Positions 8,493-17,114 of a DNA stretch of 42,778 nucleotides are shown here, in pieces. Source of the DNA: Endozoicomonas sp. (ex Botrylloides leachii) (lineage in GTDB: Bacteria; Pseudomonadota; Gammaproteobacteria; Pseudomonadales; Endozoicomonadaceae); NCBI GenBank assembly GCA_028728195.1, contig JAQYUY010000091.1:1-42778 (forward strand), in the 5' to 3' direction. The translations under genes and the position numbers were made by a program. The notes under the pieces are model-generated. The model made no database searches. It saw only the letters and a list, made by a program, of their open reading frames with translations, and was not told the DNA's origin. Every line of letters begins with the position of its first letter. Positions within the stretch are counted from its first letter, which is position 1.

Positions 8493-9689
8493 ATGAGTGA
8501 TGTAGCTTCTGATGAATTTACTAACATATTATTGACTCCTTTTTCTGAAGTAAATCCCTCAGGTATTTACTTGAAGTCATGCCCAAATGTTTACCGGCCT
8601 ATAAGGAACGCTTTAACTGTTGCGCAGACAAGCTTGCAGGAATTGTCGTTTACCCCAGACCCAGAAAAGGTTGAAACGTTAGTCAAGATAAATAAAGACA
8701 ACTGGGCTAATTTAGAAAAGCTTATAACAGATGCTCTTGTGAATAACGCCAAGGATATGGAGCTTATGGCCTGGCTGGCGTTAGCACAACTTTTTTCTAA
8801 GGACGGCTATTTTCGCCTTGCTAAAGTTCTGGGTTTGATTGGGAAAATAATGACAACATTTTGGCCCCATTTTCAACCATGGTTGCCAGATGAAAAAATT
8901 AAATCTGTTGATGATGATGCTATTTTCAAAGAACGGGTTCAGTTATTGGTACAGCCATTTAATTTTTTATTTGGTGATTCACAGGCAGGATGCCAGATTG
9001 CATTAGCCTTACGTATACTGCCATTGGTTGACGGTGTTGATTATGCTTTTTATCTAAAACATGAATTAGCTTCAGGTATTGAAGATAAGGCGCTACGAGA
9101 ATCAATTACTAATAAAAAAAATGAACTTATTAACCAGATAAAAGCCATGAGTCATGCTCTTCTAGCGCTTAATGATTTAGATGGCATCTTGAGAGAAAAA
9201 TTCTCTTCCATTGGCTTACAGTCGCCAAGTAGTCGCTTTTTTAGAGAGCAGCTAGAAGCGAACCTAATAGCGATTAAAAATATGACAAAAGGCATTGTTT
9301 CTCCCTGGCCTTTAGATGACCAATGGCGTGAAATAAAAAAGGAAAAAGAAGCGGGTTGCTCTAGCGCTTCAGATTCAGCGGAGTTAGATGATGATGCTGA
9401 ATCTGGCAGCAAAGCAGATACTGATAATGGTAGGACTATTATAAAAAATCGTGACATTGCTTTTGAGCGACTAAAAGTAATAGCTGCCTTTTTTTTGGAG
9501 AACGAACCACAGAGTCCTATTTCTTATTTATTGGAAAGAGCGATTCGCTGGGGTTACACGCCTCTACCCGATTTAATAAAAGAATTACTCGAAGGCCATG
9601 ATAATGCCCTAGAGTCTGTTGCCGGTATGATGTGTACTATTGATTCAGATAAAACGACATATTTCAAACAGGATGAAAAAAGAGATTAA
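8493..9689 (+). CDS. tssA: type VI secretion protein TssA (ImpA N-terminal domain)
   Basis: This 398-aa protein has the ImpA_N domain typical of TssA, with NPSGIYLKSCPNVYRPIRNAL near residue 20 and NWANLEKLITDAL and LMAWLALAQLF further on. The C-terminal part reads ENEPQSPISYLLERAIRWG, the conserved end region of TssA1-type proteins. An acidic, serine-rich linker (around residues 290-310) separates the two. TssA binds the baseplate and membrane complex and helps prime tail polymerisation in the cytoplasm. It is the first gene of the cluster and has AGCAGG just before its ATG. A stem-loop separates it from hcp. Confidence 0.92.
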   Translation: MSDVASDEFTNILLTPFSEVNPSGIYLKSCPNVYRPIRNALTVAQTSLQELSFTPDPEKVETLVKINKDNWANLEKLITDALVNNAKDMELMAWLALAQLFSKDGYFRLAKVLGLIGKIMTTFWPHFQPWLPDEKIKSVDDDAIFKERVQLLVQPFNFLFGDSQAGCQIALALRILPLVDGVDYAFYLKHELASGIEDKALRESITNKKNELINQIKAMSHALLALNDLDGILREKFSSIGLQSPSSRFFREQLEANLIAIKNMTKGIVSPWPLDDQWREIKKEKEAGCSSASDSAELDDDAESGSKADTDNGRTIIKNRDIAFERLKVIAAFFLENEPQSPISYLLERAIRWGYTPLPDLIKELLEGHDNALESVAGMMCTIDSDKTTYFKQDEKRD

Positions 9690-9745
9690 TCTCAGAATAG
9701 CACTGAAAGGAAGCAATGAGTTGAGTAACGTAACTCTACAAAGCA

Positions 9746-9777
9746 AAGCTCTGATTTGCAGTGCAAATAAAGAGCTT
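9746..9777 (+). terminator. long two-part stem-loop between tssA and hcp
   Basis: An outer stem AGCTCT/AGAGCT (9747-9752 with 9771-9776, plus a closing A-T pair) encloses an inner stem ATTTGC/GCAAAT (9754-9759 with 9763-9768) with a 3-base loop. TTATTATAT follows. It could terminate part of the tssA transcript, or serve as a 5' stabilising or processing element for hcp mRNA. Confidence 0.6.
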
Positions 9778-9835
9778 ATTATATCAGTGATCGAGTAACC
9801 TCGGTAATAGGTACTCACCTTAGAAGGAAAAACAT

Positions 9836-10357
9836 ATGGCTAATTTATATATGCGAATTGGTGAAAATAAAGTAGAGGGTGCTGCAACGCTTGACCTAGA
9901 AGGTTCACCTAATAATACTTTGTTTGCGGTGAGTAGCGTGCACTGGGGAGCTAACCGTAGTGTAAATATGGATCCAGGTAACACTGTGAATGCTGATGCA
10001 GGTGAGATTATGTTAGACACTATAGGTGTCCATAGAAATTATGATGGGGCATCTGAACTTATTTTATCGAGATTTTATCGACCCAACAAGGAGCCAGAAG
10101 ATATTGAGATTATTTATGTCAAGCAGTATGACAATACGAATAAACGGTTTTTACAAGTAAAGTTAATTGGCGGAAGAATTTGCCACTATCATACAGAATT
10201 ACAGGATGGATCATATCCTGTAGAAAGTTTTGGTATTTATTATACTGAAGTTGAAACCCAGTTTTGGCATTCAGATCCGAAAGATGGCAGCATTAAGGCC
10301 GGAGGTATGGTTGGGTATAATATGGATAATAAAACAGTAACTGCTGCTATGAAGTAG
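9836..10357 (+). CDS. hcp: type VI secretion tube protein Hcp (TssD)
   Basis: This 173-aa protein matches the Hcp1 family in length and sequence: MANLYMRIGENKVEGAATL at the N-terminus, then AVSSVHWGANRSV, HRNYDGASELILSRFY and YPVESFGIYYTEVETQFW. Hcp forms hexameric rings that stack into the inner tube, is expelled with each firing event, and can carry effectors in its lumen. It has no added C-terminal toxin domain. A good ribosome site (AGAAGGAAAAACAT before the ATG) and flanking stem-loops fit high, separately tuned expression. The longer spacers on both sides (146 and 207 bases), against the overlaps elsewhere in the cluster, set it apart. Confidence 0.96.
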   Translation: MANLYMRIGENKVEGAATLDLEGSPNNTLFAVSSVHWGANRSVNMDPGNTVNADAGEIMLDTIGVHRNYDGASELILSRFYRPNKEPEDIEIIYVKQYDNTNKRFLQVKLIGGRICHYHTELQDGSYPVESFGIYYTEVETQFWHSDPKDGSIKAGGMVGYNMDNKTVTAAMK

Positions 10358-10382
10358 CATATTAGTTTAATAAACTAATATG
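10358..10382 (+). terminator. perfect hairpin abutting the hcp stop codon
   Basis: CATATTAGTTT and AAACTAATATG are exact complements with a 3-base AAT loop, starting one base after the hcp stop codon. No T-run follows directly. It probably protects or defines the 3' end of hcp mRNA, together with the next hairpin. Confidence 0.65.
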
Positions 10383-10394
10383 GATATATGATTA

Positions 10395-10427
10395 ATTATA
10401 ATGCACGTCATTATAATAGTATTTTTT
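10395..10427 (+). terminator. rho-independent-like terminator after hcp
   Basis: ATTATAATG (10395-10403) and CATTATAAT (10409-10417) form a 9-bp stem with a CACGT loop. AGTATTTTTT follows, giving a run of six T. The stem is AT-rich, so termination may be partial and let some transcription pass into tssB. Confidence 0.6.
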
Positions 10428-10564
10428 ACTTACATTATATTAATTAATCTAATTTTTATAGAAACAACGCTTATAAAGTAAGCTTGCTATAAAATCATAT
10501 GCTTTTTACTTTAGAAATGGCTATTTATTTTTTTATTTGGTAATTATTTATTAAAGGAACTCTC

Positions 10565-11098
10565 ATGGCTTTAAATTCGCAACATAAGCGCATTAGTAAA
10601 AACCGAGTCAGTATCACTTATGATGTTGAAACTAACGGCTCAATTGAGCAGCGTGAACTGCCTTTTGTTGTAGGGGTTACTGGTGATTTTTCAGGAAATA
10701 AACCTGAAAGTGAAAAAAAGGAAGTTGATGATCGAAGCTTTATTGATATTGATAAAGATAATTTTGATTATGTAATGGAAACCATTGGGCCACAACTTGA
10801 TATGACAGTTAGTAACACACTGGCTAATGATGACAGTTCTTTTAATGTTAAGTTATCGTTTAAATCCATGAAGGACTTTGAACCTGAGCGTGTTGTACAG
10901 CAAATAGAACCACTTAAAAAATTATTAGAAACACGTAATAAATTACGAGATCTTCTAGCATATGCTGATCGTTCAAAGGAGCTTGAAAAACTTTTAAAAG
11001 AGGTTCTACAAAATACCGATTCCTTGAATGGTCTAGGTGAAGAGTTGGGTGTAAAACCTGATGGAGACGGTTCTGAAAGTAAAGATGAGGATGCTTAA
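10565..11098 (+). CDS. tssB: type VI secretion sheath small subunit TssB (VipA)
   Basis: This 177-aa protein is of usual TssB length. The conserved segments are KRISKNRVSITYDVETNG, ELPFVVGVTGDFSG, DRSFIDIDKDNFDYVM and PLKKLLETRNKLRDL. TssB forms heterodimers with TssC that build the contractile sheath around the Hcp tube in the cytoplasm. The ribosome site AAAGGAA lies just upstream. The tssC start follows 3 bases after its stop, as expected for equimolar sheath subunits. The 207 bases before it hold the two hairpins after hcp and a run of AT-rich sequence that may contain its own promoter. Confidence 0.95.
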   Translation: MALNSQHKRISKNRVSITYDVETNGSIEQRELPFVVGVTGDFSGNKPESEKKEVDDRSFIDIDKDNFDYVMETIGPQLDMTVSNTLANDDSSFNVKLSFKSMKDFEPERVVQQIEPLKKLLETRNKLRDLLAYADRSKELEKLLKEVLQNTDSLNGLGEELGVKPDGDGSESKDEDA

Positions 11099-11101
11099 GT
11101 T

Positions 11102-12580
11102 ATGAGTACAGATAATCAATCCGCCACTACTACGGAAAACGAGGCGGCCACAGAGAGTTTTCTAGATCGAGCTATCTCAGCAACAAGCAAGACATCTCCA
11201 GATATTACGAAAGACTTGTTAACGTCGCTGACGCAACAAGCCATGTCAGGCACTGTAACTTGGAACAAAAATCTAACAAATACCGTTGAAACAGCGCTTG
11301 CTACTTTAGATGAAAAAATGTCAACACAATTGACGCAGGTTTTTCATCATAGCAGTTTTCAAAAACTGGAAGGCTCATGGCTAGGATTACAGAAACTGGT
11401 TCGTAATAGTGAGCTGGGTGCTCAGCTGAAAATACGGGTACTGGATATTAATACTGAAGAGCTTCTTGATCAATTTGAAAGCGCGCCCGCTATTGATAGA
11501 AGTACATTTTTTAATATTGTCTATCAAAAAGAGTTTGGTACGGCAGGTGGTCAGCCTTATGGGGTATTATTAGGCGATTATACTTTTGATCACAGTGATG
11601 AAAGTGTTGCGTTACTGCGTTATATGGGCACTGTTGCAGCTTCTGCCCACGCTCCGTTTATTGCTGCTGTCAACCCTAATCTTTTTAGTTTTGACAGTTT
11701 TCAGCAATTTAATGAAGGTCGTCCGGTAGCAGCAGGGTTTGATTCTCCTCAATATGCAAGCTGGAATGCTTTTCGAAATAGTGATGATGCTCGTTACGTC
11801 ACGCTGACCATGCCTAGAATTTTATCCAGATTACCTTATGGTGCTGATACCTCTCCAGTAAAAGCATTTGCCTATGAAGAATTTCCAGCGGGAGCAGATG
11901 GGCAAAGAAGACCCTCATCAGAAGATGATTTTACTTGGAGTAATGCAGCATACGAAATGGGTCTTCTAATGACCAATGCTTTTTCTGAATACGGTTGGTG
12001 TACAGCCATTAGGGGACTTGAAAATGGCGGTCAAGTCGAGAATTTGCCAAATTATACTTATGTATCTCCTGAAGGAGATCGAATACAGCAATGCCCATGT
12101 GAAGTAAACCTAACTGATGAACGTGAAAAAGAGTTATCTGATCTTGGTTTATTACCGCTAGTACACTATAAAAATTCAAATTTTGGTGTATTTATGGGAG
12201 GGCAGACTTTAAATGAGCCAAAAACATATGTTGACCCTGACGCAACATCTAACGCTGCGATTTCAGCACGTTTACCTTATATTATGGCCAGCTCTCGCAT
12301 TGCTCATTACTTGAAAGTTATCGGGCGTGATAAGCTAGGTTCTTCTATGGAAGCAGATGACCTACAAAATTATCTAACCACTTGGATTAGCCCGTATGTC
12401 AATGCTAATGCTATTGGTAATGACTCAAGAGCTAAAACACCACTTTGTGAAGCAAAGGTGTCGGTTGTTGAGCAAGCAGGCCGACCCGGTTGCTACTCAG
12501 CTGTTGTACACTTAAGACCTTGGCTGCAACTGGAAGAATTAACAACGTCGTTACGTATGGTTGCTAATATTCCAAGTTGA
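11102..12580 (+). CDS. tssC: type VI secretion sheath large subunit TssC (VipB)
   Basis: This 492-aa protein matches the TssC/VipB family at full length. Landmarks are SFQKLEGSWLGLQKLV near residue 90, FGTAGGQPYGVLLGDY, the loop MPRILSRLPYG, FTWSNAAYEMG, and CPCEVNLTDEREKELSDLGL with LVHYKNSNFGVFMGGQ toward the C-terminus. It polymerises with TssB into the sheath whose contraction drives the tube, and is disassembled by ClpV. Its stop overlaps the start of the second tssC-like gene. Confidence 0.96.
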   Translation: MSTDNQSATTTENEAATESFLDRAISATSKTSPDITKDLLTSLTQQAMSGTVTWNKNLTNTVETALATLDEKMSTQLTQVFHHSSFQKLEGSWLGLQKLVRNSELGAQLKIRVLDINTEELLDQFESAPAIDRSTFFNIVYQKEFGTAGGQPYGVLLGDYTFDHSDESVALLRYMGTVAASAHAPFIAAVNPNLFSFDSFQQFNEGRPVAAGFDSPQYASWNAFRNSDDARYVTLTMPRILSRLPYGADTSPVKAFAYEEFPAGADGQRRPSSEDDFTWSNAAYEMGLLMTNAFSEYGWCTAIRGLENGGQVENLPNYTYVSPEGDRIQQCPCEVNLTDEREKELSDLGLLPLVHYKNSNFGVFMGGQTLNEPKTYVDPDATSNAAISARLPYIMASSRIAHYLKVIGRDKLGSSMEADDLQNYLTTWISPYVNANAIGNDSRAKTPLCEAKVSVVEQAGRPGCYSAVVHLRPWLQLEELTTSLRMVANIPS

Positions 12581-13944
12581 TACAGTTTTATAACCTAATG
12601 AAAGATCTATTACTGCATAACAAACGACAGCAGCAAACAGAAGCTTTAATTCAAAAGCTAATTGCTGCTATCGATGAAATGATTTCAATGCAGCTCAGTA
12701 TCATTATTCAATCACCGCCCTACAAGCGTCTTGAATCGCTATGGCGGGGATTATTTTTTATGTTGGGTGCAGTTTCCTCTGCTCAAAAAACAACGGCGGT
12801 TAGGGTAAGAATTCTTGATCTTTCTTGGTCAATGCTAGCGGCTGATCTTGAATTGAATGCACGGAGTCGCCCATCTTTATTGTATCGACTTGTTTGTAGA
12901 CAAGAGTTGAATACCTTGGGTGGTCAGCCTTTTGGGTTATTATTAGTTGATCATGCTGTTTCTGTGTTACCTGATATAAATAAAGATTGTAATGATATAG
13001 AGGTTCTTAAATACCTTGCTAATTTTGCTAAAAATGCTTTATGTCCTGTTATATTACCAGTGGCAAGCGACTTTCTTGGTACTGATGATATTGATATCTG
13101 GGTTGATGAAGCAAGAGTAAAGCGAATTCTAGATAGTACTGATTTTTTTGAGTGGCATAAGCTACGTAAGCAAGAAAACAGTTTCTTTTTAGGCCTAACT
13201 TTACCAGAAATTTTAATGCGCCAACCTTGGGAAAATTATTGTAAGGATATTTATTTTAATGAAGTGCCGACAAAAGGAATGGGCAGTGACTATTTATGGG
13301 GAAACAGTGCGTTTGCCTTTGCCAGAAATGTGATTTCTGAATTTGATCGTATTCGTTGGTTTGGTTTTTTACGGGAGCCCTTAGGTGGTGCTGTAGTTGC
13401 TAATAATACCAATCAACCAATTGCTGCACGCTTACGTATCACGGAGTCTTTAGAATATTTTTATAATGAGCAGGGTTTTATTCCATTAACAACCTGTTAC
13501 CTTACTCATCATATTGCTTTTTTTAGTAACCAATCAATTTTTAAACTGCCCATGAAAGATGCAGATAAAGATCAATGGAAATTGCTTACTATGTTGCAAA
13601 CAACATTAACGGGCTGTCGTTTTGGTCATTATTTGAAAAAATTAATTCGTGAAAATATTGGTAGCTATAGAGATGCAGAAAGTTGTGAACTAAAATTAAA
13701 CGAATGGTTATTAGGTTACGTATCAAATGTTGGATATGCTGAAGAATCTATTCTTGCTCAATATCCTCTCAAAAGTGCTAAGGTACGTTTAACAGGTGAC
13801 CCTAATTTAGGTATTTATCAGTGCAAGATTGAGATACAGCCTCAATATCAGTTTGATATGATTAAGGCTCATATTGTAATTAAAGCAAATGCAGGTGAGC
13901 TGAAGCCATTATTTTTAAATACTGGAAGAGAGAGTGATAAGTGA
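12577..13944 (+). CDS. second TssC-family sheath protein (ImpD/EvpB-like paralogue)
   Basis: This 455-aa protein is a diverged paralogue of the preceding TssC. Both share the same landmarks in order: PYKRLESLWRGLFFML against FQKLEGSWLGLQKLV, LNTLGGQPFGLLLVDH against GTAGGQPYGVLLGDY, and LPEILMRQPW against MPRILSRLPYG. It begins about 40 residues later relative to TssC, so it lacks most of the N-terminal arm that links sheath subunits. ImpC/ImpD in Rhizobium and TssC41/TssC40 in Agrobacterium are known pairs of this kind; the paralogue's role in assembly is not settled. The start is either TTG at 12577, overlapping the tssC TGA by 4 bases, or ATG at 12598; neither has a clear ribosome site, which fits translational coupling. 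Confidence 0.85.
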   Translation: MIQFYNLMKDLLLHNKRQQQTEALIQKLIAAIDEMISMQLSIIIQSPPYKRLESLWRGLFFMLGAVSSAQKTTAVRVRILDLSWSMLAADLELNARSRPSLLYRLVCRQELNTLGGQPFGLLLVDHAVSVLPDINKDCNDIEVLKYLANFAKNALCPVILPVASDFLGTDDIDIWVDEARVKRILDSTDFFEWHKLRKQENSFFLGLTLPEILMRQPWENYCKDIYFNEVPTKGMGSDYLWGNSAFAFARNVISEFDRIRWFGFLREPLGGAVVANNTNQPIAARLRITESLEYFYNEQGFIPLTTCYLTHHIAFFSNQSIFKLPMKDADKDQWKLLTMLQTTLTGCRFGHYLKKLIRENIGSYRDAESCELKLNEWLLGYVSNVGYAEESILAQYPLKSAKVRLTGDPNLGIYQCKIEIQPQYQFDMIKAHIVIKANAGELKPLFLNTGRESDK

Positions 13945-14360
13945 ATGATTTATTAGCCTTATTGCTTGATGAAGAACCCATAGAAGATGATATTGAAGCG
14001 CTTAAACAGTCGATAAGAAAAAATATTCACATGCTTATCAGCTCAAGGCGCTGTTTACCAGGAGATGACCAGCAATCTATTAATGCTTTATATGTTTATG
14101 GACTATCATCTGATTATAAAACACCGGATAGCTATTCAAATAAGCAACTATGTCTAGAAATAGAGCAATTATTAGCCATATTTGAAAAAAGACTTGTTGA
14201 TGTTTGTGTGACTGCTGAAAACAGCATAGCCAGCGAAGGACTTTTACAGTTGCGCATTGAGGGTGTAATGAGGGGATCATCATTAAGACCTATTACATTT
14301 GATTCTGTATTTAACCTTATCTTTGCACAATTAAGTTTTGAGGAACTTAGCTTTGTCTGA
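13941..14360 (+). CDS. tssE: type VI secretion baseplate subunit TssE (gp25-like)
   Basis: This 139-aa protein is placed by position and by the gp25-like segments SIRKNIHMLISSRRCLPGD (near residue 25), LEIEQLLAIFEKRLVDV and LQLRIEGVM. TssE is the wedge component from which sheath polymerisation begins, in the cytoplasmic baseplate. It starts with GTG overlapping the TGA of the previous gene by 4 bases. Sequence conservation is weaker than for the other Tss proteins, but length and order fit. Confidence 0.85.
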   Translation: MNDLLALLLDEEPIEDDIEALKQSIRKNIHMLISSRRCLPGDDQQSINALYVYGLSSDYKTPDSYSNKQLCLEIEQLLAIFEKRLVDVCVTAENSIASEGLLQLRIEGVMRGSSLRPITFDSVFNLIFAQLSFEELSFV

Positions 14361-16146
14361 ATCATTAATGGCATGGTATGAACGAGAGTTAAATTTGCTG
14401 TATGAGGGTAGTAAATCATTTGCTAAAGAGTACCCACAGCTGGCAAAACATTTAGGGTTAACACGTCATCAAGTAGATGACCCACATGTTGCTCGAGTAT
14501 GTGAAGCCATTGCGTTACTAAATGCTAGGCAAAGTAAGCAGTTATCAGAAGAGTCAACACAACTATCCAGTAGCCTTTTAAGCGTAATTTTTCCGCTAAG
14601 TTTACAATCCTTGCCATCTGTGAGTATGGTACGCATCCCGCCTTCTGAAGATCAGCCACAGGTATCCACCGTTGCCTCGGGAACACCACTGCGCATTTAT
14701 ATTAATGAAGAACGTTACTGCCAGTTTCGAACAACCCGAGATTTACAACTACTTCCTTTTGATATTCATAAACATGCTTTGGAAGTCAGGCCCTTTAACT
14801 TGGAACATATCAAGTACCCTAATTCAGCTAATGCGCTGCTTCGTTTAGATTTTCATATGCTTGATGAATCTCGCATATTTTCAGAGCTGATAGATTGTAA
14901 TGAACTTAGTATTTATTTTGATGGGCTTATAAGTCATCAGGCGCAAGTTTATGATGACCTATGTCGTAAGCGATGTCGTATGATCTTAGTTAATGAAGAT
15001 GGAAATACCTTTGAACTAGATAATGACCAATTTCAGCCTGTTGGATTTAGTGAACATGAATGTATGATGACAAAAAAAGCTTGTCAGTTCATTGATTATC
15101 AAATGTGCCTTGAATTATTTTCATGGCCTGAATTGTTCACTGGGTTCAAGTTGGTAGGTATTGGGAAAGCACTGAAAAATTTTTTTAGCCGGAAAATATC
15201 ACTGCTTTTATTTATTGAGGGTGCGACTGATGGATTACTAACAGCGGTACAGGGCGTTAAATTTCAATTAGGCTGTGCTCCTATTATTAATTTATTTGAG
15301 CATATAGCAGAGCCTCTTATTATTGACCATAGGAAGATTAGTTATCCTGTTATAGCTGATACAAAGGCTAAACACACAATGGAAATTCAGGAGGTGACAA
15401 GCCTGATTGATGTGACAGGTGATGAGCCCAGTATTGTGCCTCCTCTGTTTGGATTAAAACATAACGAAAAAAATAAGGGTATATTCTGGCATTACCAAGT
15501 ACCCGATGAAAGTGATGCTGACCACTTTGGCAGAATTTCTTTGGTTTATCCAAATTTAAATCCTGATGATAATCAGTCCATGGTTGTATCTACTCATCTT
15601 ATTTGCACTAACGGTATATCTGTTCTTGATATCCCAGAAAATCCTAAGATCGAGTGTTTGGAAAGCATTGCTCTAGCTTCTGAGCCTGTATTAATTATGC
15701 GACCCACGCCAAGAATAAAGCGTTCAATGGATGTTAAAAAAAGGTTAGATCTATTGGTTCATCTAAAAGGTGCTTTTATTGGCTTATTAAACGCACCCAA
15801 TCAAGCTGATTATTTGAGAACACTGATGTCGCTTTATTGTATAAGAAATAATGGCATTAATATGGCTTGGCTAAATTCGATTGTTAGTTTGCAACACCGT
15901 TCATTGGTTGCGCCTATTAGAATTAATGGGCGGCAATGTTTTGTTCAGGGTATGGAGCTGATTATTGAGCTTGATGCTACTCAGATAAAAGAAGTCAGCA
16001 TCATGATGTTTGTTAATCTTTTGAACTTTATGGCATCAGGGTATGCAGGTTACCAAGGCTTTGTTGAGCTGGTTATATTTCTAAAAGGTGAATCCAGAGA
16101 GTATATAAGATGTTTACGCCATCATGGCTTTCAAAAGAATCCTTAA
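14353..16146 (+). CDS. tssF: type VI secretion baseplate subunit TssF
   Basis: This 597-aa protein has the TssF signature at its N-terminus, MAWYERELNLLYEGSKSFA, then EYPQLAKHLGL and DPHVARVCEAIALLNAR. TssF pairs with TssG to form the wedge ring of the baseplate. The open frame reaches to a TTG at 14338, but TTG at 14353 has GAGG about nine bases upstream and overlaps the tssE stop, so I prefer it; ATG at 14368 is a third option. Its end overlaps tssG by 37 bases. Confidence 0.92.
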   Translation: MSESLMAWYERELNLLYEGSKSFAKEYPQLAKHLGLTRHQVDDPHVARVCEAIALLNARQSKQLSEESTQLSSSLLSVIFPLSLQSLPSVSMVRIPPSEDQPQVSTVASGTPLRIYINEERYCQFRTTRDLQLLPFDIHKHALEVRPFNLEHIKYPNSANALLRLDFHMLDESRIFSELIDCNELSIYFDGLISHQAQVYDDLCRKRCRMILVNEDGNTFELDNDQFQPVGFSEHECMMTKKACQFIDYQMCLELFSWPELFTGFKLVGIGKALKNFFSRKISLLLFIEGATDGLLTAVQGVKFQLGCAPIINLFEHIAEPLIIDHRKISYPVIADTKAKHTMEIQEVTSLIDVTGDEPSIVPPLFGLKHNEKNKGIFWHYQVPDESDADHFGRISLVYPNLNPDDNQSMVVSTHLICTNGISVLDIPENPKIECLESIALASEPVLIMRPTPRIKRSMDVKKRLDLLVHLKGAFIGLLNAPNQADYLRTLMSLYCIRNNGINMAWLNSIVSLQHRSLVAPIRINGRQCFVQGMELIIELDATQIKEVSIMMFVNLLNFMASGYAGYQGFVELVIFLKGESREYIRCLRHHGFQKNP

Positions 16147-17102
16147 AAGAAAAATTAGTTAACCAGCCATGGCGCTGGCAATTATCTCAGACCATCAGGG
16201 TGTTGGAAAATGCAAGCATACCCTTTCGGTTGGTGGGCGACCCAATTTATAGATACCCTTATGCTGAATTGACTGATGCTAAAAAGGTCAGTTCTGGTTG
16301 GCAGTTTAGTATCGCCAGTCATGGGCTGACTGGTTATCATGGTACATTGCCTTATGCTTATCAAGATGCTGATAAAGATCAGCGGCTACTGTATGAGAAG
16401 ACCTGTTTTTCTGACCTAATGGATATATTGCAGCAACACTCTCTCACATTTCCCGCAAAAATAACAAATAGTATTAGTTTGCCATTTCGTTATGAGCAAG
16501 GTGTAAAATATAATCAACCTTTAGCAAATGCTATTTTAAATTTATTAGGTACTTCAAGACCTACCTATTATGTGCCTGCTGAAAATTTAGTTCGGTATGC
16601 AATTGCTTTGAACCAACCAGATAATATCGATAGACTTAGTCATATATTAAAAGATTATTTTAAACTTGATATTCAGATAAAAAAACGATCATTAGCACGT
16701 TTCCCAATTCCACAAGAAACCCAAACACGTTTACAGTGTCATGTTGGTTGTTTTTCAAGCAGCCCAGGCTATCTTGGCCAAAATGCTGTAATCGGTAACT
16801 CGTGCTATTTAATCAGTTCACGAGTTAAGGTAGCAATTAAAGTATCATCTACAGATCAGTATGAAGCGCTTTTATCAGATAAAAAACTAGCGCCTGCAAT
16901 TATTGAAATTTGCTCATTATATTCTCCCCCAGGGACAAAATTTTGTTTGAAAATAGAATGCCAAAGGCGTTTGCTTCCTTCACCTAGGTTAGATATTAAA
17001 TTACGCACATCATCTGCCCGACTTGGCCTACAGAGTTGCCTAAAAGGACAAACTAATCAAGATACTTGGGTAACGACCAATTACCCTATTACCAAAACAT
17101 GA
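16110..17102 (+). CDS. tssG: type VI secretion baseplate subunit TssG
   Basis: This 330-aa protein follows TssF as in nearly all clusters. The family segments are NQPWRWQLSQTIRVLE, SIPFRLVGDPIYRYPYAEL and the glycine-rich HGLTGYHGTLPYAY around residue 75. Later it has IPQETQTRLQCHVGC and GYLGQNAVIGNSCY. Two TssF and one TssG make a baseplate wedge. The ATG has GAGAG eight bases upstream inside the end of tssF. Confidence 0.92.
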   Translation: MFTPSWLSKESLKEKLVNQPWRWQLSQTIRVLENASIPFRLVGDPIYRYPYAELTDAKKVSSGWQFSIASHGLTGYHGTLPYAYQDADKDQRLLYEKTCFSDLMDILQQHSLTFPAKITNSISLPFRYEQGVKYNQPLANAILNLLGTSRPTYYVPAENLVRYAIALNQPDNIDRLSHILKDYFKLDIQIKKRSLARFPIPQETQTRLQCHVGCFSSSPGYLGQNAVIGNSCYLISSRVKVAIKVSSTDQYEALLSDKKLAPAIIEICSLYSPPGTKFCLKIECQRRLLPSPRLDIKLRTSSARLGLQSCLKGQTNQDTWVTTNYPITKT

Positions 17103-17114
17103 GAGCCTGATTCA

